A stretch of DNA of 64,000 nucleotides from Adlercreutzia wanghongyangiae (GTDB lineage: Bacteria > Actinomycetota > Coriobacteriia > Coriobacteriales > Eggerthellaceae), in NCBI RefSeq assembly GCF_035989245.1, contig NZ_JAYMFF010000003.1, positions 62,001-126,000 on the forward strand, given 5' to 3'. The position numbers were made by a program, and so were the translations under genes. The notes under the pieces were generated by a model, which saw nothing but the letters and a program-made list of their open reading frames with translations, made no database searches and was not told where the DNA came from. Below are positions 22,942-32,995 of this stretch, piece after piece (position 1 is the first letter of the stretch; every line of letters starts with the position of its first letter).

Positions 22942-23973
22942 ATGGAAAGCGACGACAAGAGCGAGCGGGACGAAGAGCGCAAACGGCATCGTGAGCGTGT
23001 GGATCGCTTTCGCCGCCGTCTCAAGGTGTCGCGCGCTCCCGAGTTCAAGCGCCAGACGTTCTACGCCCTGGAGAACCTGCGCAAGGCGAACTGGCCGGCG
23101 AAGATCGTGGGCGGCGCCCTGTTCACGCTCATCTTGCTGAACGCCGTGGTGGTGTTTTTCTCCACTCAGCCGGGCCTCGATCCGGTGGCGGCCAGCGTTA
23201 TCCAGGGCTTTTACCGCTTCTCGACGGTGTGCTTCTGCTTGGAATACCTCGCGCGCATCTGGATTGCCGACCTGGCCTACGGCAACTGCTCGCCGTCCCG
23301 GGCTCGGCTGCGTTATATCTTTTCGCCCTGGGGCATTATCGACCTGCTGTCGTTCGGGCCGAACCTGGTGGCGTGGTTCGTTCCCATTACCCCTCAGGTG
23401 CAGGATATCATCAGCGTGGTGCGTCTCGTGCGTCTTGTAAAGATATCCCGCTACATGCGTGGCCTGCGTACCATCGGGCGTGTGATCGCCAAGCACTATC
23501 ATGAGATCGTGGCGGCGTTTCTGGTCATCGCCATGCTGGTGGTGGTGTCCAGCGTGGTCATGTACGAGATCGAGCACCCGGCCCAGCCCGACAAGTTCAA
23601 CAATCTGCTGTCGGGCGTGTACTGGGCCGTGACCACCGTCACCGGTACCGGTTACGGCGATTTGGTGCCCATCACGCCGGCCGGGCGCATCGTGGGCTCG
23701 GTCATCATGTTTTTGTCGGTGGCGCTTGTGGCCATTCCGGGCGGCATTTTCTCGGCCGGCTTCGTAGCCGAGTTCCAGAACGCGAACCTGCGCAAGATCG
23801 AGCGCGACGTGCGTCGCGAGGATGCACGTCAGGACGGCCGCGACGAGCGGGAACGGACGGCGCAAAAGGGCGGCAGCGACTCGGATGGCAGTGCGCCCGC
23901 GCAGAAGGGCGGCACCGCCTCGGCCGACGAGGTGCCCGCGCAGGATTCTTCCCCGAATGTGCAACAAAAATGA
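22942..23973 (+). CDS. Voltage-gated-type potassium channel
   Basis: 343-residue membrane protein with the six-helix layout of a Kv-type channel. The S4-like helix carries regularly spaced charges (VVRLVRLVKISRYMRGLRTIGR), and the pore loop ends in TVTGTGYGDLVP (about 233-244). Canonical filters read TVGYGD; here the valine position is threonine (TGYGD preceded by G-T), which is unusual. The charged N-terminus and the 60-residue hydrophilic C-terminus are cytosolic. There is no cyclic-nucleotide or RCK domain. ATG at 22942 follows GAGAGGAGGTG. The stop codon is embedded in the first arm of a palindromic repeat. Confidence 0.86.
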   Translation: MESDDKSERDEERKRHRERVDRFRRRLKVSRAPEFKRQTFYALENLRKANWPAKIVGGALFTLILLNAVVVFFSTQPGLDPVAASVIQGFYRFSTVCFCLEYLARIWIADLAYGNCSPSRARLRYIFSPWGIIDLLSFGPNLVAWFVPITPQVQDIISVVRLVRLVKISRYMRGLRTIGRVIAKHYHEIVAAFLVIAMLVVVSSVVMYEIEHPAQPDKFNNLLSGVYWAVTTVTGTGYGDLVPITPAGRIVGSVIMFLSVALVAIPGGIFSAGFVAEFQNANLRKIERDVRREDARQDGRDERERTAQKGGSDSDGSAPAQKGGTASADEVPAQDSSPNVQQK

Positions 23974-24085
23974 CGATCGAGCGAGTTCCGGAGTCACGAA
24001 AACTCGCTCGATCGTCATTTTCTCTGCATTCGGGAGCGAAAACGGCGGCTTGAACTCGCCCAATCGTGCTTTTCTCTGCAGGGAT
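23959..24085. repeat. Palindromic element G over the channel gene's 3' end
   Basis: AAAATGACGATCGAGCGAGTT (23968-23988) is followed after a 13-nt loop by its perfect inverse near 24001-24021, forming a 21-bp stem that includes the TGA stop of the channel gene. A third, diverged copy of the arm (AACTCGCCCAATCG...TTTTCTCTGCA) lies near 24052-24080. TTTTCTCTGCA ends both downstream copies. It may act as a terminator and belongs by sequence to the AAATCG-GAGTT arm type of elements A and C. Confidence 0.65.
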
Positions 24086-24170
24086 CCTCCGAAAGCGTGC
24101 GCCGGGTGCATTTCGACGCGTTTCGCCCCTCACAACGTGCCCACAAATGGAGGATTCCCGAGACCCAGGT

Positions 24171-24216
24171 TTAGCAATTCGGCCGGGTGAGTGCTAAACT
24201 GCTCGGGAACTATATT
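24171..24216 (+). promoter_or_regulatory. CIRCE operator and -10 of clpC
   Basis: TTAGCAATT (24171-24179), a 9-bp spacer, GAGTGCTAA (24189-24197): the CIRCE operator bound by HrcA, with a perfect right half and two changes in the left half. TATATT at 24211-24216 is a likely -10, so HrcA binding would cover the -35 region. The 313-bp gap upstream of clpC otherwise holds only element G. Confidence 0.82.
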
Positions 24217-24286
24217 CCGTGCCCGGCGCACCCGAGATCGCGAGAGAGTATCTGCAGGCGGGCACCAACGAAGGAACGAGGAAGCC

Positions 24287-26869
<2,583 letters not shown>

Positions 26870-26929
26870 GCGTCGAGGCTGGGACACCTTACCGGGTAAC
26901 GCGCCCGGTTTTCCTGCCGGTTGCAACGG

Positions 26930-26956
26930 GGAGGCTCTGCGGGGCCTCCTTTTTTT
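26930..26956 (+). terminator. Terminator after clpC
   Basis: GGAGGC (26930-26935) and GCCTCC (26944-26949), followed by seven or eight T residues. A classical intrinsic terminator. Confidence 0.88.
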
Positions 26957-27070
26957 GTGGGGGCTAGGGCCTGGACACCATACTGGGCAGGGCGCCCCGG
27001 CCCCTGTCGCGCGAGGCGCTTCCGCTCTGCCGTCGGGCGATGGGGATGCGATGGCGGGGGCGCGCGGCCG

Positions 27071-27076
27071 TATAAT
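27071..27076 (+). promoter_or_regulatory. -10 element of the metF-metH operon
   Basis: Perfect TATAAT at 27071-27076, 33 bp before the metF start. No -35 match, no SAM riboswitch and no other leader structure were recognised upstream. Confidence 0.5.
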
Positions 27077-27108
27077 GGGTGGTCACGTTACGGAAAGAGA
27101 GAGTTCCC

Positions 27109-27975
27109 ATGCAAAGTGTCGCCCAGCTGTTCGCCCCGCGCTCGATTCCCTTCTCAGTGGAGATGTTTCCGCCGAAAGGCTCGCTGACCCTTGAGGACGC
27201 CCGCCAGGTGGTGGGCGGCATGGCGCTGGCCCGACCCGACTTCATCTCGGTCACCTGCTCGGCCGGCGGCAGCGGCAACGGCGGCCACACCGTGGATGTG
27301 GCCGCGCTCATCCAGAACGAGGCGAACATCCCCGCGGTGGCGCATCTCACCTGCGTGAACTCCACGCGCGCGACGGTGGAGGCGGCTATTGCGGTCATGA
27401 AGGAAGCCGGCATTACCACGGTGCTCGCCCTGCGCGGCGACAAGGTGCCGGGTGCCGAGGCGGGCGATTTCAGCCACGGCGCCGACCTTATCCCGCTTCT
27501 GAAGGACGCCGGTTTCTGCGTGGGCGCGGCGGCCTACCCCGAGGGGCACATCGACTGCCTCGATCTGGACGAGGACGTGCGCTACCTGCGCGCGAAGCAG
27601 GACGCCGGCGCCGACTTCTTCGTTACCCAGCTGTTCTTCGACAACGCCGACTTCTACCGTTTCCGCGAGCGTGCCCTATCTGCCGGCGTCACGCGGCCCA
27701 TCACCTGCGGCGTCATGCCGTTTCTGGGGAAGTCGCAGATCCAGCGCATGGTGTTTCTCTGCGGCAGCTCGTTGCCCTCGCCCATCGTGAAGTTGCTGGC
27801 CAAGTACGAGGACGACCCGGCTGCCCTGCGCCAGGCGGGCGTGGAATATGCCTGCCGCCAGCTGGTGGACTTGGCTCGCAACCAGGTGGACGGCGTGCAC
27901 GTGTATTCCATGAACCACCCCGACATCGCCCAGGCCGCCGCCCGGGCCCTGGCCGACGCGGGCTTCCGCGGCTAG
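27109..27975 (+). CDS. metF: 5,10-methylenetetrahydrofolate reductase
   Basis: 288 residues, the usual bacterial MetF size. It is a flavin-dependent TIM barrel that reduces methylene-THF to methyl-THF, the methyl donor for MetH. FSVEMFPPKG at 15-24 is the N-terminal signature with the catalytic glutamate; LALRGD and the substrate-binding QLFFDNADFYRF are in place. ATG at 27109 lies 33 bp after a -10 element. It is the first gene of metF, MetH activation domain, metH, so methyl supply and use are co-expressed. Confidence 0.94.
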   Translation: MQSVAQLFAPRSIPFSVEMFPPKGSLTLEDARQVVGGMALARPDFISVTCSAGGSGNGGHTVDVAALIQNEANIPAVAHLTCVNSTRATVEAAIAVMKEAGITTVLALRGDKVPGAEAGDFSHGADLIPLLKDAGFCVGAAAYPEGHIDCLDLDEDVRYLRAKQDAGADFFVTQLFFDNADFYRFRERALSAGVTRPITCGVMPFLGKSQIQRMVFLCGSSLPSPIVKLLAKYEDDPAALRQAGVEYACRQLVDLARNQVDGVHVYSMNHPDIAQAAARALADAGFRG

Positions 27976-27990
27976 GTGGGGAAGGCGATG

Positions 27991-28743
27991 ATGGGGGAGG
28001 GCGGCGAGCGATTCGGTTGCGACGCGTGCTTGCGCGTGGAAGGGGCTGCAGAGGCCGGTTTGCGGCCGGCTCGGTCCGTGGGCGCCGAAGAGTTCGCGGC
28101 CTCGGCCGGCCCTCTGGCCGGCGAGGGGCGCCCCTGCGCGCTGACGGCTTCGGTGAAGCGCCGTGAGGCCTGGGCGTTTCTGGGGCATCGCGGCCAGGCT
28201 GTGGACGACGAGCTGGCTGCGCGCTTGGAAGAGGCCGCCGCCCTGTGCGAGCGCGAGCTTGCGCCTCGCGGTATGTTCCACATCTTTCCTGTGACCGCCA
28301 CTGATGCGGGCGTTGCGGTGGAGGGCACGGGCCTGGTACTTCCCGGTGAGTCTATCGCGCGGCACCTGCGCGGCTGCGATAAGGTGGCGCTTCTGGCCGT
28401 CACCCTGGGGCCGGCCAGCGAGATGGTGCTGCGCCGCGAGGCCGCCATCAGCGCCACGGGCGGCATGCTCGTCGACGCCTGCGCCTCGTCGCTCGTGGAG
28501 CAGGCGGCCGGCGTGCTGAACGAGGCTGTGGACGCGGCCGCCGCCCGGTGCGGGCGCGAGGCCACCTGGCGGTTCAGCCCCGGCTACGGCGACTTGCCCC
28601 TCACCGTGCAGGGGCCCTTTCTGGAGGCGCTGGACGCCGGCCGCGCGCTGGGGATCACGCTCACGGCGGCGAACATGCTCGTGCCCTCGAAGAGCATCAC
28701 GGCCATTGTCGGATTCCGCAACCCCGCTCTGCGGGAAAAGTGA
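27991..28743 (+). CDS. Stand-alone methionine synthase activation domain protein
   Basis: About 250 residues resembling the AdoMet-binding activation domain (Met_synt_B12) found at the C-terminus of long MetH proteins. SPGYGDLPLTVQGPFLEAL followed by GITLTAANMLVPSKSITAIVGF is the clearest match to that fold, including the conserved P-S-K-S region. It should rebind AdoMet and help reductively re-methylate oxidised cob(II)alamin on the MetH encoded next, which lacks this domain. ATG at 27991 is preferred over the adjacent ATG at 27988 because GGGGAAGG then has normal spacing. It starts 15 bp after metF and ends 13 bp before metH. Confidence 0.85.
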   Translation: MGEGGERFGCDACLRVEGAAEAGLRPARSVGAEEFAASAGPLAGEGRPCALTASVKRREAWAFLGHRGQAVDDELAARLEEAAALCERELAPRGMFHIFPVTATDAGVAVEGTGLVLPGESIARHLRGCDKVALLAVTLGPASEMVLRREAAISATGGMLVDACASSLVEQAAGVLNEAVDAAAARCGREATWRFSPGYGDLPLTVQGPFLEALDAGRALGITLTAANMLVPSKSITAIVGFRNPALREK

Positions 28744-28756
28744 AAGGGAGAATGCC

Positions 28757-31285
28757 ATGGGATGCAAGCGCGATGTGCGCATAGCCAACGATCACCTGCG
28801 GCGAGTGCTCGCCCGCGAGGACTTCCTGCTCTTCGACGGCGGCATGGGCACGCTCGTGCAGGAGGCGGGCCTCGCGTCGGTTCACGAGAACCCCGACCTG
28901 CTGAACCTGACGCACCCCGATGAGGTCGCGGCCATCCAACGCCGCTACGTGGAGGCCGGCGCCCAGTGCATCACCACCAACACCTTCGGCTCAAACCGCC
29001 TGAAGCTGGAAGGGGCCGGTGCCGCGGTGACCGAGGTGTACTCTGCCGCCGCCCGGTTGGCGCGCGCGGCCGGGGCGCCGCTCGTGGCCGGCGACATCGG
29101 GCCCACCGGCGCCCTGCTCGCGCCCTTGGGATCGCTTTCCTTCGACGAGGCCTACGACATCTTCGCCGAGCAGGCCCGCGCGGCCGAGGCGGCCGGGTGC
29201 GACCTCATCGTGGTGGAGACCATGACCGACCTTCTGGAGGCGAAGGCTGCGGTGCTGGCCGCCGTGGAGCAGACCGCGCTGCCGGTGTTTGCCACCATGA
29301 GCTTCGGCGAGGACGGCCGCACCTTCCTCGGCACCACCCCGACCATCGCCGCGTCCACGCTGTCGGCGCTGGGCGCTGCGGCCGTGGGCCTCAACTGTTC
29401 ACTCGGCCCCGACGAGCTGGCGCCCCTGGCCGCTGAGGCCGCGCCCTTCGCGCGGGGGCTGCTCATGGCGCAGCCCAATGCGGGGTTGCCGCGGGTGGAA
29501 GGCGGCCGCACCGTGTTCGATGTGGGGCCCGACGAGTTCGCCCGGGCCATGGAGCCTATTCTGGATGCGGGTGCCACCGTGGTGGGCGGCTGCTGCGGCA
29601 CCACGCCGGCGCACATCGCCGCCCTCGCCCGGCTGCTGCGCGATCGGCGATGCGGCGCGCCCACCTACGCGCCGGCCTTCACAGTGACGGGCGCCCAGGC
29701 TATGACGAACCTGCCGGCCGGCGAGGCGCAGGTGGCCGTCATCGGCGAGCGCATCAACCCCACGGGGAAGAAGAAGCTCAAGGCCGCCATTCAGGCCGGC
29801 GACTTCGACTACCTGGTGGGCGAGGCCGTGGCCCAGGTGCGGGCCGGTGCCGACATCCTGGACGTGAACGTGGGCGTGCCCGGCATCGACGAGCCGGCCG
29901 TGCTGCTGCGCGCCGTGGAAACGCTGCAGGCCACTTGTCCCGCGCCCCTGCAGCTGGATTCCGCCGACCCCGCCGCCGTCGAGGCGGCCGCGCGCCGCTA
30001 TGCGGGACGCCCCATGGTGAACTCCGTGAACGGGAAGGCGGCGAACCTGGCGGCGGTGCTGCCCGTGGTGGCGCGCTACGGCTGCACGGTGGTGGGCCTC
30101 ACCCTGGACGAGGACGGCATCCCGCCCACGGCCGAGGGGCGCCTCGCCATCGCGCGGCGCATCGTGGACGCCGCCGAGGCGCACGGCATTCCCCGCGAGG
30201 ATGTGGCCATCGACTGCTTGGTCATGGCCGCCGCCACGAACCAGGCCGAGGTGCGCGAGATTCTGCGGGCGGTGACGCTGTGCAAGCAGGAGCTGGGCGT
30301 GCGCACCGTGCTCGGCGTGTCGAACGTGAGCTTCGGACTGCCCGCGCGCCCGCTTGTGAACTCGGTGTTTTTGGCAGCTGCCTTCGGGGCCGGGCTCGAC
30401 ATGCCTATTTTGAACCCGCTTTCGGCCCGCTACGCCGACACGGTGGCCACTTTCCGCGTGCTGAACGGCCAGGACGCAGGGGCCATGGAGTTTCTGGAAG
30501 GCTACGCCGCCGCGACCGACCCCTACGACGGTCCGGCCGCCACTGGTGCCCCCAGCTCCCCTGGTGCTGCGGCTGCGCCCGCTTCCGCTGCCGCCGCCGA
30601 GGAGTGCCCCGTGGCCGTGACCGAGGCCTTCGCCGACGATGCCGAGGCCGTGCGCGCCATGGTGTCGCTCGTGCTGCAGGGACGCCACGCCCCCATGGCC
30701 GCCGCCACGGCCGACCTGCTTGAGCGCCACGACGGCATCGCTATCATCAACGACGTGTTCGTGCCGGTGCTCGACGAGGTGGGCCGCCGCTACGACAGGG
30801 GCGCCTTCTTCCTGCCCCAGCTCATGGCTTCCGCCGAGGCCGTGAAGGCCGGCTTCGACGTCATCCGCGCCCAAACCGCCGACGCCGCGCCCGGTGCTGC
30901 CGCCTCCGCGGTCGACAGCGAGCGTGCCATCATCGTGGCCACGGTGGAGGGCGACATCCACGACATCGGCAAGAACATCGTGAAGATGCTGCTGGAGAAC
31001 TACGGCTTCCCCGTCATCGACCTCGGCCGCGACGTGGCTCCCGAGGCAGTGCTCGCCGCCGTGCGCGACACCGGCGCGCGCCTCGTGGGGCTCTCGGCGC
31101 TCATGACCACCACGGTGGGCGCCATGGAGCGCACCATCGCGCTCGTGCACGAGGCGTGCCCCGAGGTGGCGCTTATGGTGGGCGGCGCGGTGGTCACCGA
31201 GGACTTCGCCCGTTCCATCGGCGCCGACTTCTACGCCAAGGATGCCGCCGAGTCGGCGCGCATCGCCACGGCGTTCTTCGGCTGA
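28757..31285 (+). CDS. metH: Cobalamin-dependent methionine synthase lacking the activation domain
   Basis: 842 residues against about 1,200 for E. coli MetH. The homocysteine domain (1-300) has the zinc cysteines in GLNCS (about 211-215) and GGCCGTTP (about 276-283). The pterin-binding TIM barrel (about 325-590) starts at VIGERINPTGKKK. After a Pro/Ala linker come the four-helix cap and the Rossmann B12 domain with GDIHDIGKNIV (about 731-741), whose histidine ligates cobalt. The reactivation domain is absent and supplied by the preceding gene. ATG at 28757 follows AAGGGAG. It transfers methyl from methyl-THF to homocysteine in the cytosol. Confidence 0.95.
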   Translation: MGCKRDVRIANDHLRRVLAREDFLLFDGGMGTLVQEAGLASVHENPDLLNLTHPDEVAAIQRRYVEAGAQCITTNTFGSNRLKLEGAGAAVTEVYSAAARLARAAGAPLVAGDIGPTGALLAPLGSLSFDEAYDIFAEQARAAEAAGCDLIVVETMTDLLEAKAAVLAAVEQTALPVFATMSFGEDGRTFLGTTPTIAASTLSALGAAAVGLNCSLGPDELAPLAAEAAPFARGLLMAQPNAGLPRVEGGRTVFDVGPDEFARAMEPILDAGATVVGGCCGTTPAHIAALARLLRDRRCGAPTYAPAFTVTGAQAMTNLPAGEAQVAVIGERINPTGKKKLKAAIQAGDFDYLVGEAVAQVRAGADILDVNVGVPGIDEPAVLLRAVETLQATCPAPLQLDSADPAAVEAAARRYAGRPMVNSVNGKAANLAAVLPVVARYGCTVVGLTLDEDGIPPTAEGRLAIARRIVDAAEAHGIPREDVAIDCLVMAAATNQAEVREILRAVTLCKQELGVRTVLGVSNVSFGLPARPLVNSVFLAAAFGAGLDMPILNPLSARYADTVATFRVLNGQDAGAMEFLEGYAAATDPYDGPAATGAPSSPGAAAAPASAAAAEECPVAVTEAFADDAEAVRAMVSLVLQGRHAPMAAATADLLERHDGIAIINDVFVPVLDEVGRRYDRGAFFLPQLMASAEAVKAGFDVIRAQTADAAPGAAASAVDSERAIIVATVEGDIHDIGKNIVKMLLENYGFPVIDLGRDVAPEAVLAAVRDTGARLVGLSALMTTTVGAMERTIALVHEACPEVALMVGGAVVTEDFARSIGADFYAKDAAESARIATAFFG

Positions 31286-31360
31286 TGGCGGCGTGTCTTC
31301 GCGCGTCTTTGCACTATACTAGGAACGACACTGAAAACACCGCGCCCCAAGGGGGATGCC

Positions 31361-32203
31361 ATGACCCAGATTATCGACCCGATCTTCGAGCCTTCGGTTC
31401 TGCAAGAGCCCACGCTGCTCGGAGAAGATTTCAATTTTGACGCCCTAGCCTGCCCGCTTCTGCAACTGCAGGGCAAAGTGGACAAGAACCCGCAGACCGC
31501 GGCCATCATTCTAGCCGGCGGCACGGGCGAACGCTTCGGCAAGGAGGGCGGCAAGCAGCTGGTGGAAATCGCCGGCAAACCCATTCTCACCTGGTCAGCC
31601 GAGGCCTTCGACGCCGTGGGCGATGTGGGTCTTATCGTCATCGTGTGCCCTGAAGACCGCATGCGCGAGTACCTGTCGCGGGCCATCGATCCGTTCCCCT
31701 TTGTCACGCCGGTGGTGCTGGCGCCCTCGGGTTCCATCCGCCAGGAATCGGCGTTTGCGGGACTGGAGATGGTGGGCGACGAGTACGAGTACGTGGTGCT
31801 GCACGACGGCGCCCGGCCGCTCGTGTCGCCTGAGTTGATCGAGCACACCATCAACACCGTGAAGGGCAACTTCGACGCCGACGGTGCCGTGGTGGCTCAC
31901 CCGGCGGTGGACACGCTGAAGGTGGTGGAGGACGGCGTTATCGTGGGCACGCCCGATCGCAGCGTGTTCTGGAATGCCCAGACGCCCCAGGTGTTCCGCA
32001 CCGGCATCTACCGCCGCGCCCACGCGAGCGCCCTTTCCGACGGCTTCGTAGGCACCGACGACTCGTCGCTTATCGAGCGGCTCGGTGGCCGCGTGCTCGT
32101 GGTGGAAGGCAAGCGCGACAACATCAAGCTCACGGTGCCCGAGGACTACGTGCTTCTGGCCAGTGCCGTGCGCACCATGCTTCTGAACTCCGAACATCGA
32201 TAG
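31361..32203 (+). CDS. ispD: 2-C-methyl-D-erythritol 4-phosphate cytidylyltransferase
   Basis: 280 residues. The catalytic core starts at about residue 46 (AAIILAGGTGERFG, the nucleotide-binding loop), followed by VLHDGARPLV and DTLKVV, the standard IspD motifs; the C-terminus GKRDNIKLTVPEDY is typical. It makes CDP-ME from MEP and CTP in the non-mevalonate isoprenoid route. The N-terminal 45 residues are an extra extension not needed for the fold. ATG at 31361 follows AAGGGGG, with TATACT at 31315-31320 as a -10 candidate. ispF follows after an intervening palindromic element. Confidence 0.93.
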   Translation: MTQIIDPIFEPSVLQEPTLLGEDFNFDALACPLLQLQGKVDKNPQTAAIILAGGTGERFGKEGGKQLVEIAGKPILTWSAEAFDAVGDVGLIVIVCPEDRMREYLSRAIDPFPFVTPVVLAPSGSIRQESAFAGLEMVGDEYEYVVLHDGARPLVSPELIEHTINTVKGNFDADGAVVAHPAVDTLKVVEDGVIVGTPDRSVFWNAQTPQVFRTGIYRRAHASALSDGFVGTDDSSLIERLGGRVLVVEGKRDNIKLTVPEDYVLLASAVRTMLLNSEHR

Positions 32204-32300
32204 CGCGCCGTTCGCGGCATTCTTCTGGGTTCGGGGCACCGGTGGCGCGCCGTTTGCCCCAGCGGGGCGAGTGGGTTCGGTCGGCGAGAGAGGCTTTTTC

Positions 32301-32450
32301 TGCGGCAAATCGGGAGTTATGAGCGTCTGCAGAGGGGCCCTTCCACATCGCTCAAAAATCGCAAGCTTGTGACCTGGTGTTTTGTAAAACGACAATTTCG
32401 GAATGCGCGCAGATGCCTCTTCTTGACGCTCATAACTCCCGATTTGCTGC
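32301..32450. repeat. Intergenic palindromic element C between ispD and ispF
   Basis: Arms at 32301-32335 and 32416-32450 are inverse to each other; the best block, CAAATCGGGAGTTATGAGCG and one more base, is 22 bp long and perfect. The 80-bp centre includes GACCTGGTGTTTTG, which on the other strand resembles the core of the other elements. Arm sequence resembles that of element A (AAATCG-GAGTT-TG-GC). Confidence 0.72.
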
Positions 32451-32500
32451 AAAATCAACCCCTTTCGACGACCGAAAGGGAGAGGGCGAAAGGAGCCTAC

Positions 32501-32995
32501 ATGAACGACCTGCGCAACCTGCGCACGGGCCTGGGGATGGATGTGCATGCCTTCGCTGAAGGCCGCAAGCTCATCTTGGGCGGGGTTGACATCCCGCACC
32601 ATCAGGGCCTTTTGGGCCACTCCGACGCCGACGTGCTCGCCCACGCCATCTCCGACGCGCTTCTGGGGGCGGTGCGCGGGGGCGACATCGGCAAGCTGTT
32701 CCCCGATACCGACCCGGCTTACAAAGATGCCGACTCGCTGAAACTGCTGGCCGAGGTGGCCGCCTTTGTGCGCGAACAGGGTTTCGAAATCATCGATGTG
32801 GACAGCGTCATCGCCGCCCAGGCGCCGAAGCTGTCGCCCTATCGCGACGCCATGCGCGAGAACCTGGCGGCTGCCATGGGCCTTCCCGTGGAGAACGTCG
32901 GCGTGAAGGCCACCACCACCGAGCATTTGGGCTTCGAGGGCCGTGAGGAGGGCATCACCGCCTGGGCCACCTGCCTCGTGTATCGCTCCGCTTAG
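32501..32995 (+). CDS. ispF: 2-C-methyl-D-erythritol 2,4-cyclodiphosphate synthase
   Basis: 164 residues, full length. GMDVHAF (about 11-17) supplies the zinc-binding Asp and His, HSDADVLAHAISDALLGA (about 43-60) contains the signature, and KATTTEHLGFEGREEGI near the C-terminus closes the active site. It converts CDP-ME 2-phosphate to MEcPP in the MEP pathway as a homotrimer. ATG at 32501 follows GAAAGGAG. It overlaps the end of the convergent LuxR gene by 4 bp. Confidence 0.95.
   Translation: MNDLRNLRTGLGMDVHAFAEGRKLILGGVDIPHHQGLLGHSDADVLAHAISDALLGAVRGGDIGKLFPDTDPAYKDADSLKLLAEVAAFVREQGFEIIDVDSVIAAQAPKLSPYRDAMRENLAAAMGLPVENVGVKATTTEHLGFEGREEGITAWATCLVYRSA

Noticed and set aside
26957..27108. 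SAM or cobalamin riboswitch before metF-metH
   Set aside because: The gap shows only a -10 element; none of the conserved aptamer boxes is present.
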